Shown: positions 25,694 through 33,667, counted from the stretch's first letter. The stretch is DNA of 48,066 nt from Pseudomonas sp. REP124 (GCF_020164475.1 NZ_JAIQWX010000035.1:1-48066), one strand, 5' to 3'. Notes: a model not told the origin generated them from the letters alone. Translations and numbers: made by a program.

Positions 25694-26616
25694 GCCGTCT
25701 GACGATTGAGGCGAGTACGCCATTGTGTCTGTTGCAGGACGCCGGCCGTTTCGGCGTGCGCCATCTGGGGGTGACACAGGGTGGTGGGCTGGATTGGCGC
25801 TCGATGTCCTGGGCCAACTGGCTGCTGGGCAACGGGCTCGACGCATCGGTGATCGAGATCACCCTCGGCGGTTTTACTGTGGTTGCGCAGGACGATTGCG
25901 TGCTGGCGCTGGCCGGCGCTGATCTTGGCGCGCAACTGGACGGCGAGCCGCTGGCACCGTGGCGCAGTTTCAGGTTGGGCAAAGGCCAGCGCCTGCAATT
26001 TACCCAGCCCTTGCTCGGCGCTCGCGCCTATCTGGCGGCCCCTGGCGGTTTCGAGGCGCCCAAGGTGTTGGGCAGCAGCGCAACCGTGGTGCGTGAAGAA
26101 CTGGGTGGACTGGATGGCATGGGTCGGGCGCTGGGCAAGGGCGCGCAGCTGAGCTATTCGGGCAGTTCAGTGATGTTGCTGCGGGCGTTGACCCCGGAGC
26201 AGCAGCCCGACCTGAGCCTGGATGCGCCGCTGGACTTGATACTCGGGGCGCAAATCGGTGAGTTCAGCGGGCAGAGCCTGTTCGATGCGTTCAACAGCGT
26301 GTGGAACCTCGACAGCCGTGGCGACCGGATGGGGATTCGGTTGTTGGGCACGGCGTTGCAGTATCAGGGCAAGCCGATGATTTCCGAGGGTATTCCGCTG
26401 GGGGCGGTGCAGGTGCCGCCGGACGGGCAGCCGATCGTGTTGCTCAATGATCGGCAGACCATCGGCGGGTATCCAAGGCTGGGGGCGTTGACGCCGTTGG
26501 CGCTGGCGCGGTTGGCGCAGTGTTTGCCCGGGGCGTCGGTGCGGTTGCGGCCGGTGGTGCAGGAGGTTGCGCATCGGGAGCAAGTTGAGTATTTGCAGCG
26601 CTTTTTGAATAGCTAA
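25690..26616 (+). CDS. pxpC: 5-oxoprolinase subunit C (KipA type)
   Basis: KipA/AHS2-family subunit (biotin-dependent carboxyltransferase-like), 308 residues. Recognisable segments are LQDAGRFGVRHLGV near the N-terminus, the AAPGGFEAPKVLGS motif, SDRMGIRL-like DSRGDRMGIRL and the C-terminal PIVLLNDRQTIGGYP. With PxpA and PxpB it completes the enzyme. Third gene of the coupled operon; a REP pair follows immediately after the stop. Confidence 0.95.
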   Translation: MSRLTIEASTPLCLLQDAGRFGVRHLGVTQGGGLDWRSMSWANWLLGNGLDASVIEITLGGFTVVAQDDCVLALAGADLGAQLDGEPLAPWRSFRLGKGQRLQFTQPLLGARAYLAAPGGFEAPKVLGSSATVVREELGGLDGMGRALGKGAQLSYSGSSVMLLRALTPEQQPDLSLDAPLDLILGAQIGEFSGQSLFDAFNSVWNLDSRGDRMGIRLLGTALQYQGKPMISEGIPLGAVQVPPDGQPIVLLNDRQTIGGYPRLGALTPLALARLAQCLPGASVRLRPVVQEVAHREQVEYLQRFLNS

Positions 26617-26619
26617 AAG

Positions 26620-26711
26620 CATCGCGGGCAAGCCCGCTCCCACAGGTTTTGCCGTGAACACAAAGTCTGTGCACGACGCTAAACACTGTGGGAGCGGGCT
26701 TGCCCGCGATG
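26620..26711. repeat. REP pair
   Basis: CATCGCGGGCAAGCCCGCTC... and its reverse complement ending CCCGCGATG, separated by about 40 bp. Both arms are of the CGGGCTTGCCCGC subtype. It lies between the convergent pxpC and VWA genes and probably helps end both transcripts. Confidence 0.9.
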
Positions 26712-26732
26712 GCGTCCGCCCAGTAAACCGAG

Positions 26733-27911
26733 TTACTTGGACAGAAACCGCATCCCTTCCTCCAACCCCCGCAAGGTCAGCGGATACATCTGGTCCTCGA
26801 TCAAATCCCGCACGATGTTGGTCGACGAGGTGTAGCCCCAGGTGTCCTTGGGATACGGGTTGATCCAGATGAGCTTCTTGTACTTCTCCTTGAAGCGCTG
26901 CATCCACACGTAGCCTGCTTCTTCGTTCCAGTGCTCGACGCTGCCGCCCGGCTGGGTGATTTCATAGGGCGCCATGGCGGCGTCGCCGATGAAGATCACT
27001 TTGTAGTCGGCACCGTACTTGTGCAGCAGGTCCATGGTCGAGGTGCGTTCGGAGGTGCGGCGCATGTTGTTCTTCCACACCGATTCATAAATGAAGTTGT
27101 GGAAGTAGAAGTACTCCAGATGCTTGAACTCGGTCTTGCAGGCCGAGAACAGTTCCTCGCAGATCTTCACATGGGCGTCCATCGAGCCGCCGATGTCGAA
27201 CAGCAACAGCAGTTTGACCGTGTTGCGCCGTTCCGGACGCATCTGGATATTCAAAAGGCCGGCGTCCTTGGCGGTGTGGTCGATGGTGCCGTCGATATCC
27301 AGCTCCTCCGCCGCACCCTGACGGGCAAACTTGCGCAGACGACGCAGGGCGACCTTGATGTTGCGCGTGCCAAGCTCCACCGAATCATCGAGGTTCTTGT
27401 ACTCGCGCTGGTCCCAGACCTTGACCGCCTTGCCCTGGCGCTTGCCGGCATCGCCGACCCGAATGCCTTCCGGGTTGAAGCCGCCGGAGCCGAACGGGCT
27501 GGTGCCACCGGTGCCGATCCACTTGTTGCCGCCGGCATGGCGTTCCTTCTGCTCTTCCAGGCGTTTCTTGAACTCCTCGATCAGCTTGTCCAGGCCACCG
27601 AGGGACTGAATCGCCGCGCGCTCTTCATCGGTCAGCGAGCGTTCGAACTCCTTACGCAACCAGTCTTCCGGAATCAGGGCCTGCAAGTGGTCGTCGAGCT
27701 TGTCCAGGCCATTGAAATAGGCACCGAAGGCCCGGTCGAACTTGTCGAAATGCCGTTCGTCCTTCACCAGGATCGCTCGGGACAGGTAGTAGAACTCGTC
27801 CATGTCCGCGAAGGTGACGCGCTGCTTGAGCGCGTTGATCAGGTCCAGCAGCTCGCGCACCGAAACCGGTACCTTGGCTGCACGCATCTCATTGAACAGG
27901 TTGAGCAACAT
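26733..27911 (-). CDS. VWA-domain protein partnered with MoxR ATPase
   Basis: A 392-residue cytosolic protein with a long helical N-terminal region and a C-terminal von Willebrand A domain (about residues 195-370). The MIDAS motif reads LLFDIGGSMD, D-x-G-G-S rather than the classic D-x-S-x-S. It begins 11 bp after the MoxR gene, and such pairs act together as chaperone-type complexes that remodel or insert metals into target proteins. The target here is unknown; no metalloenzyme operon is adjacent. CoxE-type relatives provide the closest functional model. Confidence 0.9.
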   Translation of the reverse strand: MLLNLFNEMRAAKVPVSVRELLDLINALKQRVTFADMDEFYYLSRAILVKDERHFDKFDRAFGAYFNGLDKLDDHLQALIPEDWLRKEFERSLTDEERAAIQSLGGLDKLIEEFKKRLEEQKERHAGGNKWIGTGGTSPFGSGGFNPEGIRVGDAGKRQGKAVKVWDQREYKNLDDSVELGTRNIKVALRRLRKFARQGAAEELDIDGTIDHTAKDAGLLNIQMRPERRNTVKLLLLFDIGGSMDAHVKICEELFSACKTEFKHLEYFYFHNFIYESVWKNNMRRTSERTSTMDLLHKYGADYKVIFIGDAAMAPYEITQPGGSVEHWNEEAGYVWMQRFKEKYKKLIWINPYPKDTWGYTSSTNIVRDLIEDQMYPLTLRGLEEGMRFLSK

Positions 27912-27922
27912 GGTGTTGACCC

Positions 27923-28768
27923 TTATCGAGCGCCGCGACGACTCATGAACGCCAGACGCTCGAGCAGTTGCACGTCCTGTTCGTTTTTCACCAGGGCACC
28001 GGCCAGCGGCGGGATGGCCTTGGTCGGATCGCGCTCGCGCAGCACCGCTTCACCGATGTTGTCGGCCATCAGCAGCTTGAGCCAGTCCACCAATTCGGAA
28101 GTCGAAGGCTTCTTCTTCAGGCCCGGCACCTTGCGTACATCGAAGAACACGTCCAGCGCTTCGCTGACCAGGTCTTTCTTGATGTCCGGGTAGTGCACGT
28201 CGACGATTTTCTGCAGGGTGCTACGGTCTGGGAAGGCGATGTAGTGGAAGAAGCAGCGGCGCAGGAAGGCGTCCGGCAGCTCTTTCTCGTTGTTGGAGGT
28301 AATGATGATGATCGGACGCTTCTTGGCCTTGATGGTCTCGTCGATCTCGTAAACGTAGAACTCCATCTTGTCGAGTTCTTGCAGCAGGTCGTTGGGAAAC
28401 TCGATGTCGGCCTTGTCGATCTCGTCGATCAGCAGGATCACCCGCTCCTCGGATTCGAAGGCTTCCCAGAGCTTGCCCTTCTTCAAGTAGTTGCGAACGT
28501 CGTGAACCTTGTCCACGCCCAGCTGCGAATCGCGTAGACGGCTGACCGCGTCGTACTCGTACAGGCCCTGGTGAGCCTTGGTGGTGGATTTGATGTGCCA
28601 GGTAATCAGCTTGGCGCCAAAGGATTCGGCCAACTGCTCGGCGAGCATGGTCTTGCCGGTGCCCGGTTCGCCCTTGACCAGCAGCGGCCGCTCCAGGGTG
28701 ATGGCGGCGTTGACCGCCAGCTTCAGGTCATCGGTGGCGACGTAGGCCTGGGTGCCTTCGAACTTCAT
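27923..28768 (-). CDS. MoxR-family AAA+ ATPase
   Basis: AAA+ ATPase of 281 residues. Walker A is GEPGTGKTML, Walker B LLIDEIDKAD, sensor 1 lies in IIITSNNEKELPDAFLRRCFF, which also contains the arginine finger. The C-terminal lid is small, as in MoxR proteins. It forms a two-gene operon with the VWA protein. The shared job is probably to use ATP to activate or assemble a target protein. Confidence 0.95.
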   Translation of the reverse strand: MKFEGTQAYVATDDLKLAVNAAITLERPLLVKGEPGTGKTMLAEQLAESFGAKLITWHIKSTTKAHQGLYEYDAVSRLRDSQLGVDKVHDVRNYLKKGKLWEAFESEERVILLIDEIDKADIEFPNDLLQELDKMEFYVYEIDETIKAKKRPIIIITSNNEKELPDAFLRRCFFHYIAFPDRSTLQKIVDVHYPDIKKDLVSEALDVFFDVRKVPGLKKKPSTSELVDWLKLLMADNIGEAVLRERDPTKAIPPLAGALVKNEQDVQLLERLAFMSRRGAR

Positions 28769-28914
28769 CTGCTAATCCTCGAACGGTTTATGCCGACCTG
28801 AGCGAGGCAGGGCGGGGCGCAATAACAACAAATAGTCAGCCCCGACTATAACGCGGTGTCCGGTCGACTGTGAACGCAGACGGCTTATTCAGTCTCTGAA
28901 TGGAGCGTCACATC

Positions 28915-28969
28915 TTGACTCAGTCTCGGCGGCTCGCCAGTATTGAGCTATCGCCATTTTGGCGATAGC
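28915..28969 (+). promoter_or_regulatory. Promoter and operator-like repeat of the DUF4160 unit
   Basis: A TTGACT -35-like hexamer lies at 28915-28920, with a weak -10 near 28941-28946. A perfect 10-bp inverted repeat, GCTATCGCCA and TGGCGATAGC with a 3-nt spacer, covers 28947-28969, ten bases before the first ATG. No T-run follows, so an operator at the transcription start is more likely than a terminator. Confidence 0.5.
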
Positions 28970-28978
28970 GTTCGGCGC

Positions 28979-29209
28979 ATGTCTACCAAATACCGATTCC
29001 GCGATACATACCGCATTCAGTTGCGTGAAAAGGACCGTCCGCCACCCCACGTCCACCTCACCGGTGGCGGGCTGGATGTCATGCTGAGCCTGGAAACCAT
29101 CGAAGTGATGAGAGGCAAGGCGCCGCCGCTGATCATCAAGGAAGCGCTGGATTGGGTAAGGGCCCATCAGACGCAATTACTGGAGGATTGGAAACGATGT
29201 TACCCATGA
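28979..29209 (+). CDS. DUF4160-family small protein
   Basis: A 76-residue protein with the DUF4160 pattern: basic N-terminus, PPPHVHLTGGGLDVML with the conserved HVH, and a C-terminal helix (ALDWVRAHQTQLLEDW). Its biochemical function is unknown; DUF4160 genes are often paired with DUF2442 genes as here. A toxin-like role is a possibility from the size, pairing and autoregulatory layout, not from a catalytic motif. The ATG at 28979 follows the inverted repeat. It overlaps the next gene. Confidence 0.8.
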   Translation: MSTKYRFRDTYRIQLREKDRPPPHVHLTGGGLDVMLSLETIEVMRGKAPPLIIKEALDWVRAHQTQLLEDWKRCYP

Positions 29210-29697
29210 AACGACCAAGGCTGACCAGGGTTCAGGCGCTGCCGGATTATCGTCTGGCTCTGACCTTTATTGACGGTCAGCAACTGACCCTTGACCTGAC
29301 CCATGACTTGCAAGCCTATCCGGGGCTGCAACCTTTGCACGGTGACGCCTTCAATGGCGTCGAATTGGGCGACGATGGCTGGAGTGTCGAATGGCCCGAG
29401 TTGGACATCCAGATCGGTGCCGACACTCTGTACCTGGATGCGCTGGCGCAAAACGCATCGGACGAAAATACCCGGATCTTCATCGACTGGCGCGCTCGCA
29501 CCGGTTTGCCGCTCAACCAGGCTGCCGAGGCATTGGGCGTCAGTACCCGCAGTATCAGTCGTTACAGCAGCGGTCGCGAAGCGGTACCACGCTCATTGGC
29601 CCTTGCTTGCCTGGGCTGGGATTTCCTACAACAGCAGACGAATCAGCAGCGTGCGGCCGAAGAAAACGGCCGCTACGTCGTTACTCGCAAACCTTAA
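29197..29697 (+). CDS. DUF2442 protein with C-terminal HTH
   Basis: A 166-residue two-domain protein. Residues ~8-85 match DUF2442 (RLALTFIDGQQLTLDL, VEWPELDIQIGADTLYLDAL). Residues ~105-150 form a Cro/C1-type helix-turn-helix (LPLNQAAEALGVSTRSISRY). The same domain order occurs in Nitrosomonas NE0471, as I recall. The start at 29197 is set by GGAGG at 29182-29186; ATG 29206 overlaps the DUF4160 stop. It overlaps the first gene by 13 bp, so both are coupled. The likely role is DNA-binding regulator or antitoxin of the pair. Confidence 0.8.
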   Translation: MLPMKRPRLTRVQALPDYRLALTFIDGQQLTLDLTHDLQAYPGLQPLHGDAFNGVELGDDGWSVEWPELDIQIGADTLYLDALAQNASDENTRIFIDWRARTGLPLNQAAEALGVSTRSISRYSSGREAVPRSLALACLGWDFLQQQTNQQRAAEENGRYVVTRKP

Positions 29698-30770
29698 CCG
29701 GCATCCGGCTTCGGCCGTTCATAGCGGGCATTGAAGGCCTGGATGAATCCGTTGCGCAAAATCTGCAAAAACGCTTCGAACGCGCTGATATTTTGCTGAT
29801 GGACATTGCCGCTAAGTTCGACTCTTGTGGCGAACTGGTTTTTACCCTGGTTTTTCAGGACGGTTTCGGTTCCTCCCACCAAGGCTTCCCACACTGAGCG
29901 GAACAGGCCTTTCTTCTCGTTCTCGACATCTTGCTGCCAATTGAATACGTCGACATCTTTCAACAACGGCTTGATGTACCCGGTCAGTTTCGCCTTTTTA
30001 GCCTGTGCCTCAATGACCACATCCCCGTGGCCGGCATTGAAGTCGAACTTGCCGTAGGCAGAGGCAAAGTCATTCATGCGTTTGAGTTCGATGTCTCTGG
30101 CCCGCAGGCGGAACTCGAATTCCTCGAAATTGCTCAGCGGGTCGAAGGTGGCATTGGTTTCCAGAGGCGCATGACCTAGCAACAGGGCCTTGCCTTCGAA
30201 ACGAGCATCGCGTTTGCCTTCGGTGTCGGCCACGTTGGTCAGGTTGTAGATGCTGGCATTGACGTTAGTGGCATTCATGTTCACCGGGGGCTTGGAGTTG
30301 AAGTTGCGGAAACTGATCTTGCCGTCATCGATTTTTACCTCGTTCAAGGTAATCGGCAGCAATTTGCCCAGTTGGGCGCGCCAGTCGGTGCCTTCACCGG
30401 TTTGCGAGTTCTTTTTGTTGGCGCCGCCATCGACGAAATTTACCTCGGGATTGACGAACCTCACTTCGGCCACGACCGCACGGTCATACCAGAGGGAATG
30501 CCAACTGACTGAAAGGTCGATCAAAGGCGCATCGACAAACGGCACCGGCACTTTGCCTTCGACCTTGACGATTTTCAGGCCATTGATCTTGTAGGCACCG
30601 CGCCACAAGGCCAGGTCCACGTCAGTGATCTGGCCGCGGTAATCGCCCATGTCAGCCAAGCGCTCATTGAGGTAATCGCGCACCAGATAGGGCAGGGCGA
30701 AGTGCAGGGCAATCAGCAGCGCAACGAGGCCGGCGAGGGTCCACAAGGGCCAGCGGTATCGACGTTTCAT
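29694..30770 (-). CDS. DUF748-domain envelope protein
   Basis: A 358-residue protein with one N-terminal membrane helix (residues 8-30, WPLWTLAGLVALLIALHFALP) and a long periplasmic part built of DUF748/AsmA-like repeats (DYLNERL at the start, KIDDGKISFRNF, FNAGHGDVVIEAQAKKAKLTGYIKP). AsmA-like proteins bridge the periplasm and may move lipids; this shorter relative has no assigned role. The start at 30770 is chosen by the signal-anchor; a much longer open frame to 31361 runs antisense to cysK and is rejected. Its end overlaps the DUF2442 stop by four bases. Confidence 0.85.
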   Translation of the reverse strand: MKRRYRWPLWTLAGLVALLIALHFALPYLVRDYLNERLADMGDYRGQITDVDLALWRGAYKINGLKIVKVEGKVPVPFVDAPLIDLSVSWHSLWYDRAVVAEVRFVNPEVNFVDGGANKKNSQTGEGTDWRAQLGKLLPITLNEVKIDDGKISFRNFNSKPPVNMNATNVNASIYNLTNVADTEGKRDARFEGKALLLGHAPLETNATFDPLSNFEEFEFRLRARDIELKRMNDFASAYGKFDFNAGHGDVVIEAQAKKAKLTGYIKPLLKDVDVFNWQQDVENEKKGLFRSVWEALVGGTETVLKNQGKNQFATRVELSGNVHQQNISAFEAFLQILRNGFIQAFNARYERPKPDAG

Positions 30771-30896
30771 GCTCGCAAATCTCTGGCAATCTAAAGCCAT
30801 TGACTGCGCTGACACCCGGACGTTCGACCCGACTGGACGACCACGGGCAACAGGCTTACCTTTGTGCGCTATCGAATGCTGTATCAAGGACCCGTC

Positions 30897-31871
30897 ATGA
30901 GCCGTATCTTCGCTGACAACGCCCATTCCATCGGCAACACGCCGCTGGTACAGATCAACCGTATCGCCCCGCGCGGCGTGACCATTCTGGCCAAGATCGA
31001 AGGGCGCAACCCCGGTTACTCGGTCAAGTGCCGGATTGGCGCGAACATGATCTGGGACGCCGAAAGCACCGGCAGACTCAAGCCTGGCATGACCATCGTC
31101 GAGCCAACCTCCGGCAACACCGGCATCGGCCTGGCCTTCGTCGCTGCGGCGCGGGGCTACAAGTTGATGCTGACCATGCCGTCGTCGATGAGTATCGAGC
31201 GGCGTAAGGTGCTCAAGGCTCTGGGGGCGGAATTGGTGCTGACCGAGCCGGCCAAGGGCATGAAAGGCGCGATCGAGAAAGCCGGTGAGATCGTTGCCAG
31301 CGATCCGTCCAAGTACTTCATGCCGGCGCAGTTCGACAATCCGGCCAACCCGGCCATCCATGAAAAGACCACCGGTCCCGAAATCTGGAACGACACTGAC
31401 GGCGCGGTCGACGTTCTGGTGTCAGGCGTCGGAACAGGCGGAACCATCACCGGTGTATCGCGGTATATCAAGAATACCCAGGGCAAACCGATCATTTCGG
31501 TCGCTGTGGAGCCCGTTGTATCGCCAGTGATCAGCCAGGCGCTGGCGGGTGAGGAAATCAAGCCGAGCCCGCACAAGATCCAGGGTATCGGTGCCGGTTT
31601 CGTGCCGAAGAATTTGGACCTGTCGATCGTCGACCGCGTGGAATTGGTCAGCGACGACGAATCCAAGGCCATGGCCCTGCGTCTGATGCAGGAAGAAGGG
31701 ATTTTGTGTGGCATCTCCTGCGGCGCGGCAATGGCGGTGGCGGTTCGTTTGGCCGAAACGCCGGAAATGCAGGGCAAGACGATCGTGGTGATCCTGCCCG
31801 ACTCCGGTGAGCGCTACCTGTCGAGCATGCTGTTCAGCGATCTGTTCACCGATCAGGAGAATCAGCAGTAA
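30897..31871 (+). CDS. cysK: Cysteine synthase A
   Basis: PLP enzyme that makes cysteine from O-acetylserine and sulfide. The 324-residue product has the PLP lysine K44 in YSVKCRIG, the [12 protein letters not shown] substrate loop and [14 protein letters not shown] phosphate-binding loop. These fit CysK rather than CysM, although I separate the two by overall likeness only. The ATG at 30897 follows AAGGA; an in-frame GTG-like extension of 11 residues is not needed. Divergent from the DUF748 gene; a strong terminator follows. Confidence 0.95.
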   Translation: MSRIFADNAHSIGNTPLVQINRIAPRGVTILAKIEGRNPGYSVKCRIGANMIWDAESTGRLKPGMTIVEPTSGNTGIGLAFVAAARGYKLMLTMPSSMSIERRKVLKALGAELVLTEPAKGMKGAIEKAGEIVASDPSKYFMPAQFDNPANPAIHEKTTGPEIWNDTDGAVDVLVSGVGTGGTITGVSRYIKNTQGKPIISVAVEPVVSPVISQALAGEEIKPSPHKIQGIGAGFVPKNLDLSIVDRVELVSDDESKAMALRLMQEEGILCGISCGAAMAVAVRLAETPEMQGKTIVVILPDSGERYLSSMLFSDLFTDQENQQ

Positions 31872-31885
31872 GGGTTTGACGATCG

Positions 31886-31926
31886 AACGCTGTGGCGAAG
31901 GGTTCGCCACAGCGTTGGACTTTTTG
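31886..31926 (+). terminator. Terminator of cysK
   Basis: A perfect 13-bp stem, AACGCTGTGGCGA (31886-31898) with TCGCCACAGCGTT (31904-31916), and a 5-nt loop, followed by GGACTTTTTGG. It lies 15 nt after the cysK stop. Confidence 0.88.
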
Positions 31927-31971
31927 GGTGGATCAGGTCAGCCGGCGTTCAGGCATCGCATGTTAATAAAG

Positions 31972-31988
31972 GCTTTATTGCGTATTTA
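31972..31988 (+). promoter_or_regulatory. PhoP-box-like direct repeat before lpxO
   Basis: GCTTTA-N5-TATTTA at 31972-31988 resembles the PhoP direct repeat TGTTTA-N5-TGTTTA (4/6 and 5/6 matches) in an otherwise A/T-rich stretch 115 bp before lpxO. PhoP control of lpxO is known in Salmonella. This site is a candidate only; no clear -10 follows at the right distance. Confidence 0.3.
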
Positions 31989-32103
31989 TTGATACAGAAT
32001 GTTGGGGCAGACGGTTTTTCCCTGAAGTCGGTCGTGTTTATATGCCGACAGCAATGTCGGGCAAATGGCGTTGTGCAAAGTGTCTGTTACCAAGGAGTTG
32101 TTG

Positions 32104-33042
32104 ATGACCTTATCCCTTGCCGCAAAGGCCTCGTTGTTGTTGCTGTTTCTGGGCAGCACCCTCTATGTGCATTTGCGGGGCAAGGCGCGATTGCCGGTTC
32201 TGCGCCAGTTCGTCAACCATTCGGCCCTTTTCGCTCCCTACAACGCCCTGATGTACCTGTTCTCCGGCGTTCCTTCCAAACCCTACCTGGACCGCAGCAA
32301 ATTCCCCGAACTGGATGTGCTCAAGGACAATTGGGAAGTCATTCGCGACGAAGCGATGCACTTGTTCGATGAGGGCTACATTCGCGCCGCCGAAAAGAAC
32401 AACGACGCCGGTTTCGGCTCGTTCTTCAAGAAAGGCTGGAAGCGTTTCTACCTCAAGTGGTACGACAGCCCCTTGCCTTCGGCCGAGCTGCTGTGCCCGA
32501 AAACCGTGGAACTGGTGAGCAGCATTCCCAACGTCAAGGGCGCCATGTTCGCGCTGTTGCCGGGCAACAGCCACCTCAACCCCCACCGCGATCCATTCGC
32601 CGGCTCTCTGCGTTATCACCTGGGCCTCTCGACACCCAACTCCGACGACTGCCGCATCTTCGTCGACGGCCAGGTCTATGCCTGGCGCGACGGTGAGGAC
32701 GTGATGTTCGACGAGACCTACGTGCACTGGGTCAAGAACGAAACCGACAAGACCCGTGTCATCCTGTTCTGCGACATCGAGCGCCCCTTGAGCAACCGCC
32801 TGATGACCCGCATCAACCGCGCGATCAGCGCTTTCCTCGGTCGTGCCACCGCACCGCAGAATCTGGACGATGAGCGCGTCGGGGGGATCAACAAGGCCTA
32901 CGCCTGGAGCAAGAATTCGAGCGACAAGGTCAGTGGCGTGGTCAAGCAGTGGAAACGGCGTAATCCCAAGGCTTATCGGGTGTTGCGGCCGGTGCTGGCG
33001 GTGGTGGTGTTGACGTTGTTGGGGTATTGGCTGTTCGGGTAG
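32104..33042 (+). CDS. lpxO: Lipid A 2-hydroxylase LpxO
   Basis: Fe(II)/2-oxoglutarate dioxygenase of the aspartyl/asparaginyl beta-hydroxylase fold that hydroxylates the lipid A secondary acyl chain on the cytosolic face of the inner membrane. The 312-residue product has an N-terminal hydrophobic segment (residues 4-20), the iron ligands H161-x-D163 (NPHRDPF) and H208 (TYVHWVKN), and an R near TRVILFCD for 2-oxoglutarate. A C-terminal hydrophobic helix ends it. The ATG at 32104 has an AAGGAG site; the 13-residue upstream extension lies in leader sequence. Most Pseudomonas carry one or two lpxO genes. Confidence 0.93.
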   Translation: MTLSLAAKASLLLLFLGSTLYVHLRGKARLPVLRQFVNHSALFAPYNALMYLFSGVPSKPYLDRSKFPELDVLKDNWEVIRDEAMHLFDEGYIRAAEKNNDAGFGSFFKKGWKRFYLKWYDSPLPSAELLCPKTVELVSSIPNVKGAMFALLPGNSHLNPHRDPFAGSLRYHLGLSTPNSDDCRIFVDGQVYAWRDGEDVMFDETYVHWVKNETDKTRVILFCDIERPLSNRLMTRINRAISAFLGRATAPQNLDDERVGGINKAYAWSKNSSDKVSGVVKQWKRRNPKAYRVLRPVLAVVVLTLLGYWLFG

Positions 33043-33068
33043 TGTCTCCTGCCGAATGAAAAACACTG

Positions 33069-33161
33069 CCCTGTAGGAGCTGCCGAAGGCTGCGATCTTT
33101 TGATTTTGCTTTTTTTAAGAACAAGATCAAAAGATCGCAGCCTTCGGCAGCTCCTACAGGG
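33069..33161. repeat. Long REP-like hairpin
   Basis: A nearly perfect ~37-bp inverted repeat, CCCTGTAGGAGCTGCCGAAG... starting at 33069 and its reverse complement ending at 33161, separated by a T-rich spacer with GCTTTTTTT. The GTAGGAGCTGCCGAAGGCTGCGATC vocabulary differs from the GGGAGCGGGCTTG REPs and belongs to another class. The pair lies 27 bp after lpxO and can terminate transcription in both directions. Confidence 0.9.
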
Positions 33162-33170
33162 AGCGTGTCG

Positions 33171-33383
33171 TTATGAGGAGAGTTTGAAAGACGCTCCTGC
33201 CAGAACGCCGACAGGCTCATCGGTAGCGGCTCCTTCAAACGCTGCATTGAGTAAACGCAGTTGGCTTGCAGTCAGCCCTATAGCCTTGTTTCTAGCAGCG
33301 CCACAGCCTTTCCTCTGCCTAGATTTTTTTAGAGCTTTACGCATACCCGCTCCATTGCTGGTCATAAATTGCATAGTTTTCAA
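33171..33383 (-). CDS. Candidate small basic protein with atypical codons
   Basis: No family recognised. The frame, open from 33431, gives a product rich in Lys and Arg (MRKALKKSRQRKGCGAARNKA) with a glycine-rich C-terminal part (GVLAGASFKLSS). It uses many codons rare in this genome: AGG, AGA, ATA, CTA and TTA all appear within about 70 codons. Start options are TTG 33383, 11 nt after a GGAGAG element, and ATG 33374. The GAGGA-GAGA-TCCTC hairpin at 33391-33404 would fold the ribosome site. It sits between the long hairpin and the DMT leader. Could be a real acquired gene or chance; low certainty. Confidence 0.35.
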   Translation of the reverse strand: MKTMQFMTSNGAGMRKALKKSRQRKGCGAARNKAIGLTASQLRLLNAAFEGAATDEPVGVLAGASFKLSS

Positions 33384-33420
33384 GATACGAGGATCTCTCC
33401 TCCTTTGACTGTTCAAGTCA

Positions 33421-33450
33421 TTGCAATTCATGTCACCCGCTGGTTATAGT
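33421..33450 (+). promoter_or_regulatory. Candidate promoter of the DMT leader
   Basis: TTGCAA at 33421-33426 (4/6 of the sigma-70 -35) and TATAGT at 33445-33450 (5/6 of the -10) with an 18-bp spacer. Transcription would start near 33457, leaving a leader of about 300 nt before the DMT transporter ATG at 33764. Confidence 0.5.
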
Positions 33451-33502
33451 CAGCGCTCGGTGTCTCTCAGCACACCCTCCACCTCATCAAAAAGATCAGC
33501 CC

Positions 33503-33667
33503 ATGCCTGCATCCCTCATCAACGCGGTAGTCGATTCAGCGGTCAACGCTGGCGTCGTGCCGTGCGGGAATCAGCAGCCTGTGCAGATCAGTCATTACCC
33601 CCCTCCTGTCAGTCGCACTCCAGTGTGCGCGGTGGTTTCACCGCCGGGTGTTGGCATTCGGGGCTGA
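33503..33667 (+). CDS. 54-residue leader-peptide candidate upstream of DMT transporter
   Basis: An ATG-started ORF of 54 codons in the leader of the DMT gene. Translation reads MPASLINAVVDSAVN at the start, then a VVPCGNQQP segment, a SHYPPPVSRTPV segment with three consecutive prolines, and a SPPGVGIRG end. There is no strong ribosome site. Codon third positions are moderately GC-rich, fitting the genome. PPP is a ribosome-stalling motif relieved by EF-P, which suggests a control peptide rather than a structural protein. Similar peptides before DMT genes in other pseudomonads are a recollection I cannot check here. Confidence 0.5.
   Translation: MPASLINAVVDSAVNAGVVPCGNQQPVQISHYPPPVSRTPVCAVVSPPGVGIRG

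Noticed and set aside
30771..31361. Long N-terminal extension of the DUF748 gene
   Set aside because: It would run antisense into cysK; the ATG at 30770 starts exactly at the membrane anchor.
33100..33408. 102-codon plus-strand ORF beside the DMT leader
   Set aside because: It lies mostly in the long hairpin repeat and the minus-strand ORF, with no ribosome site or domain.
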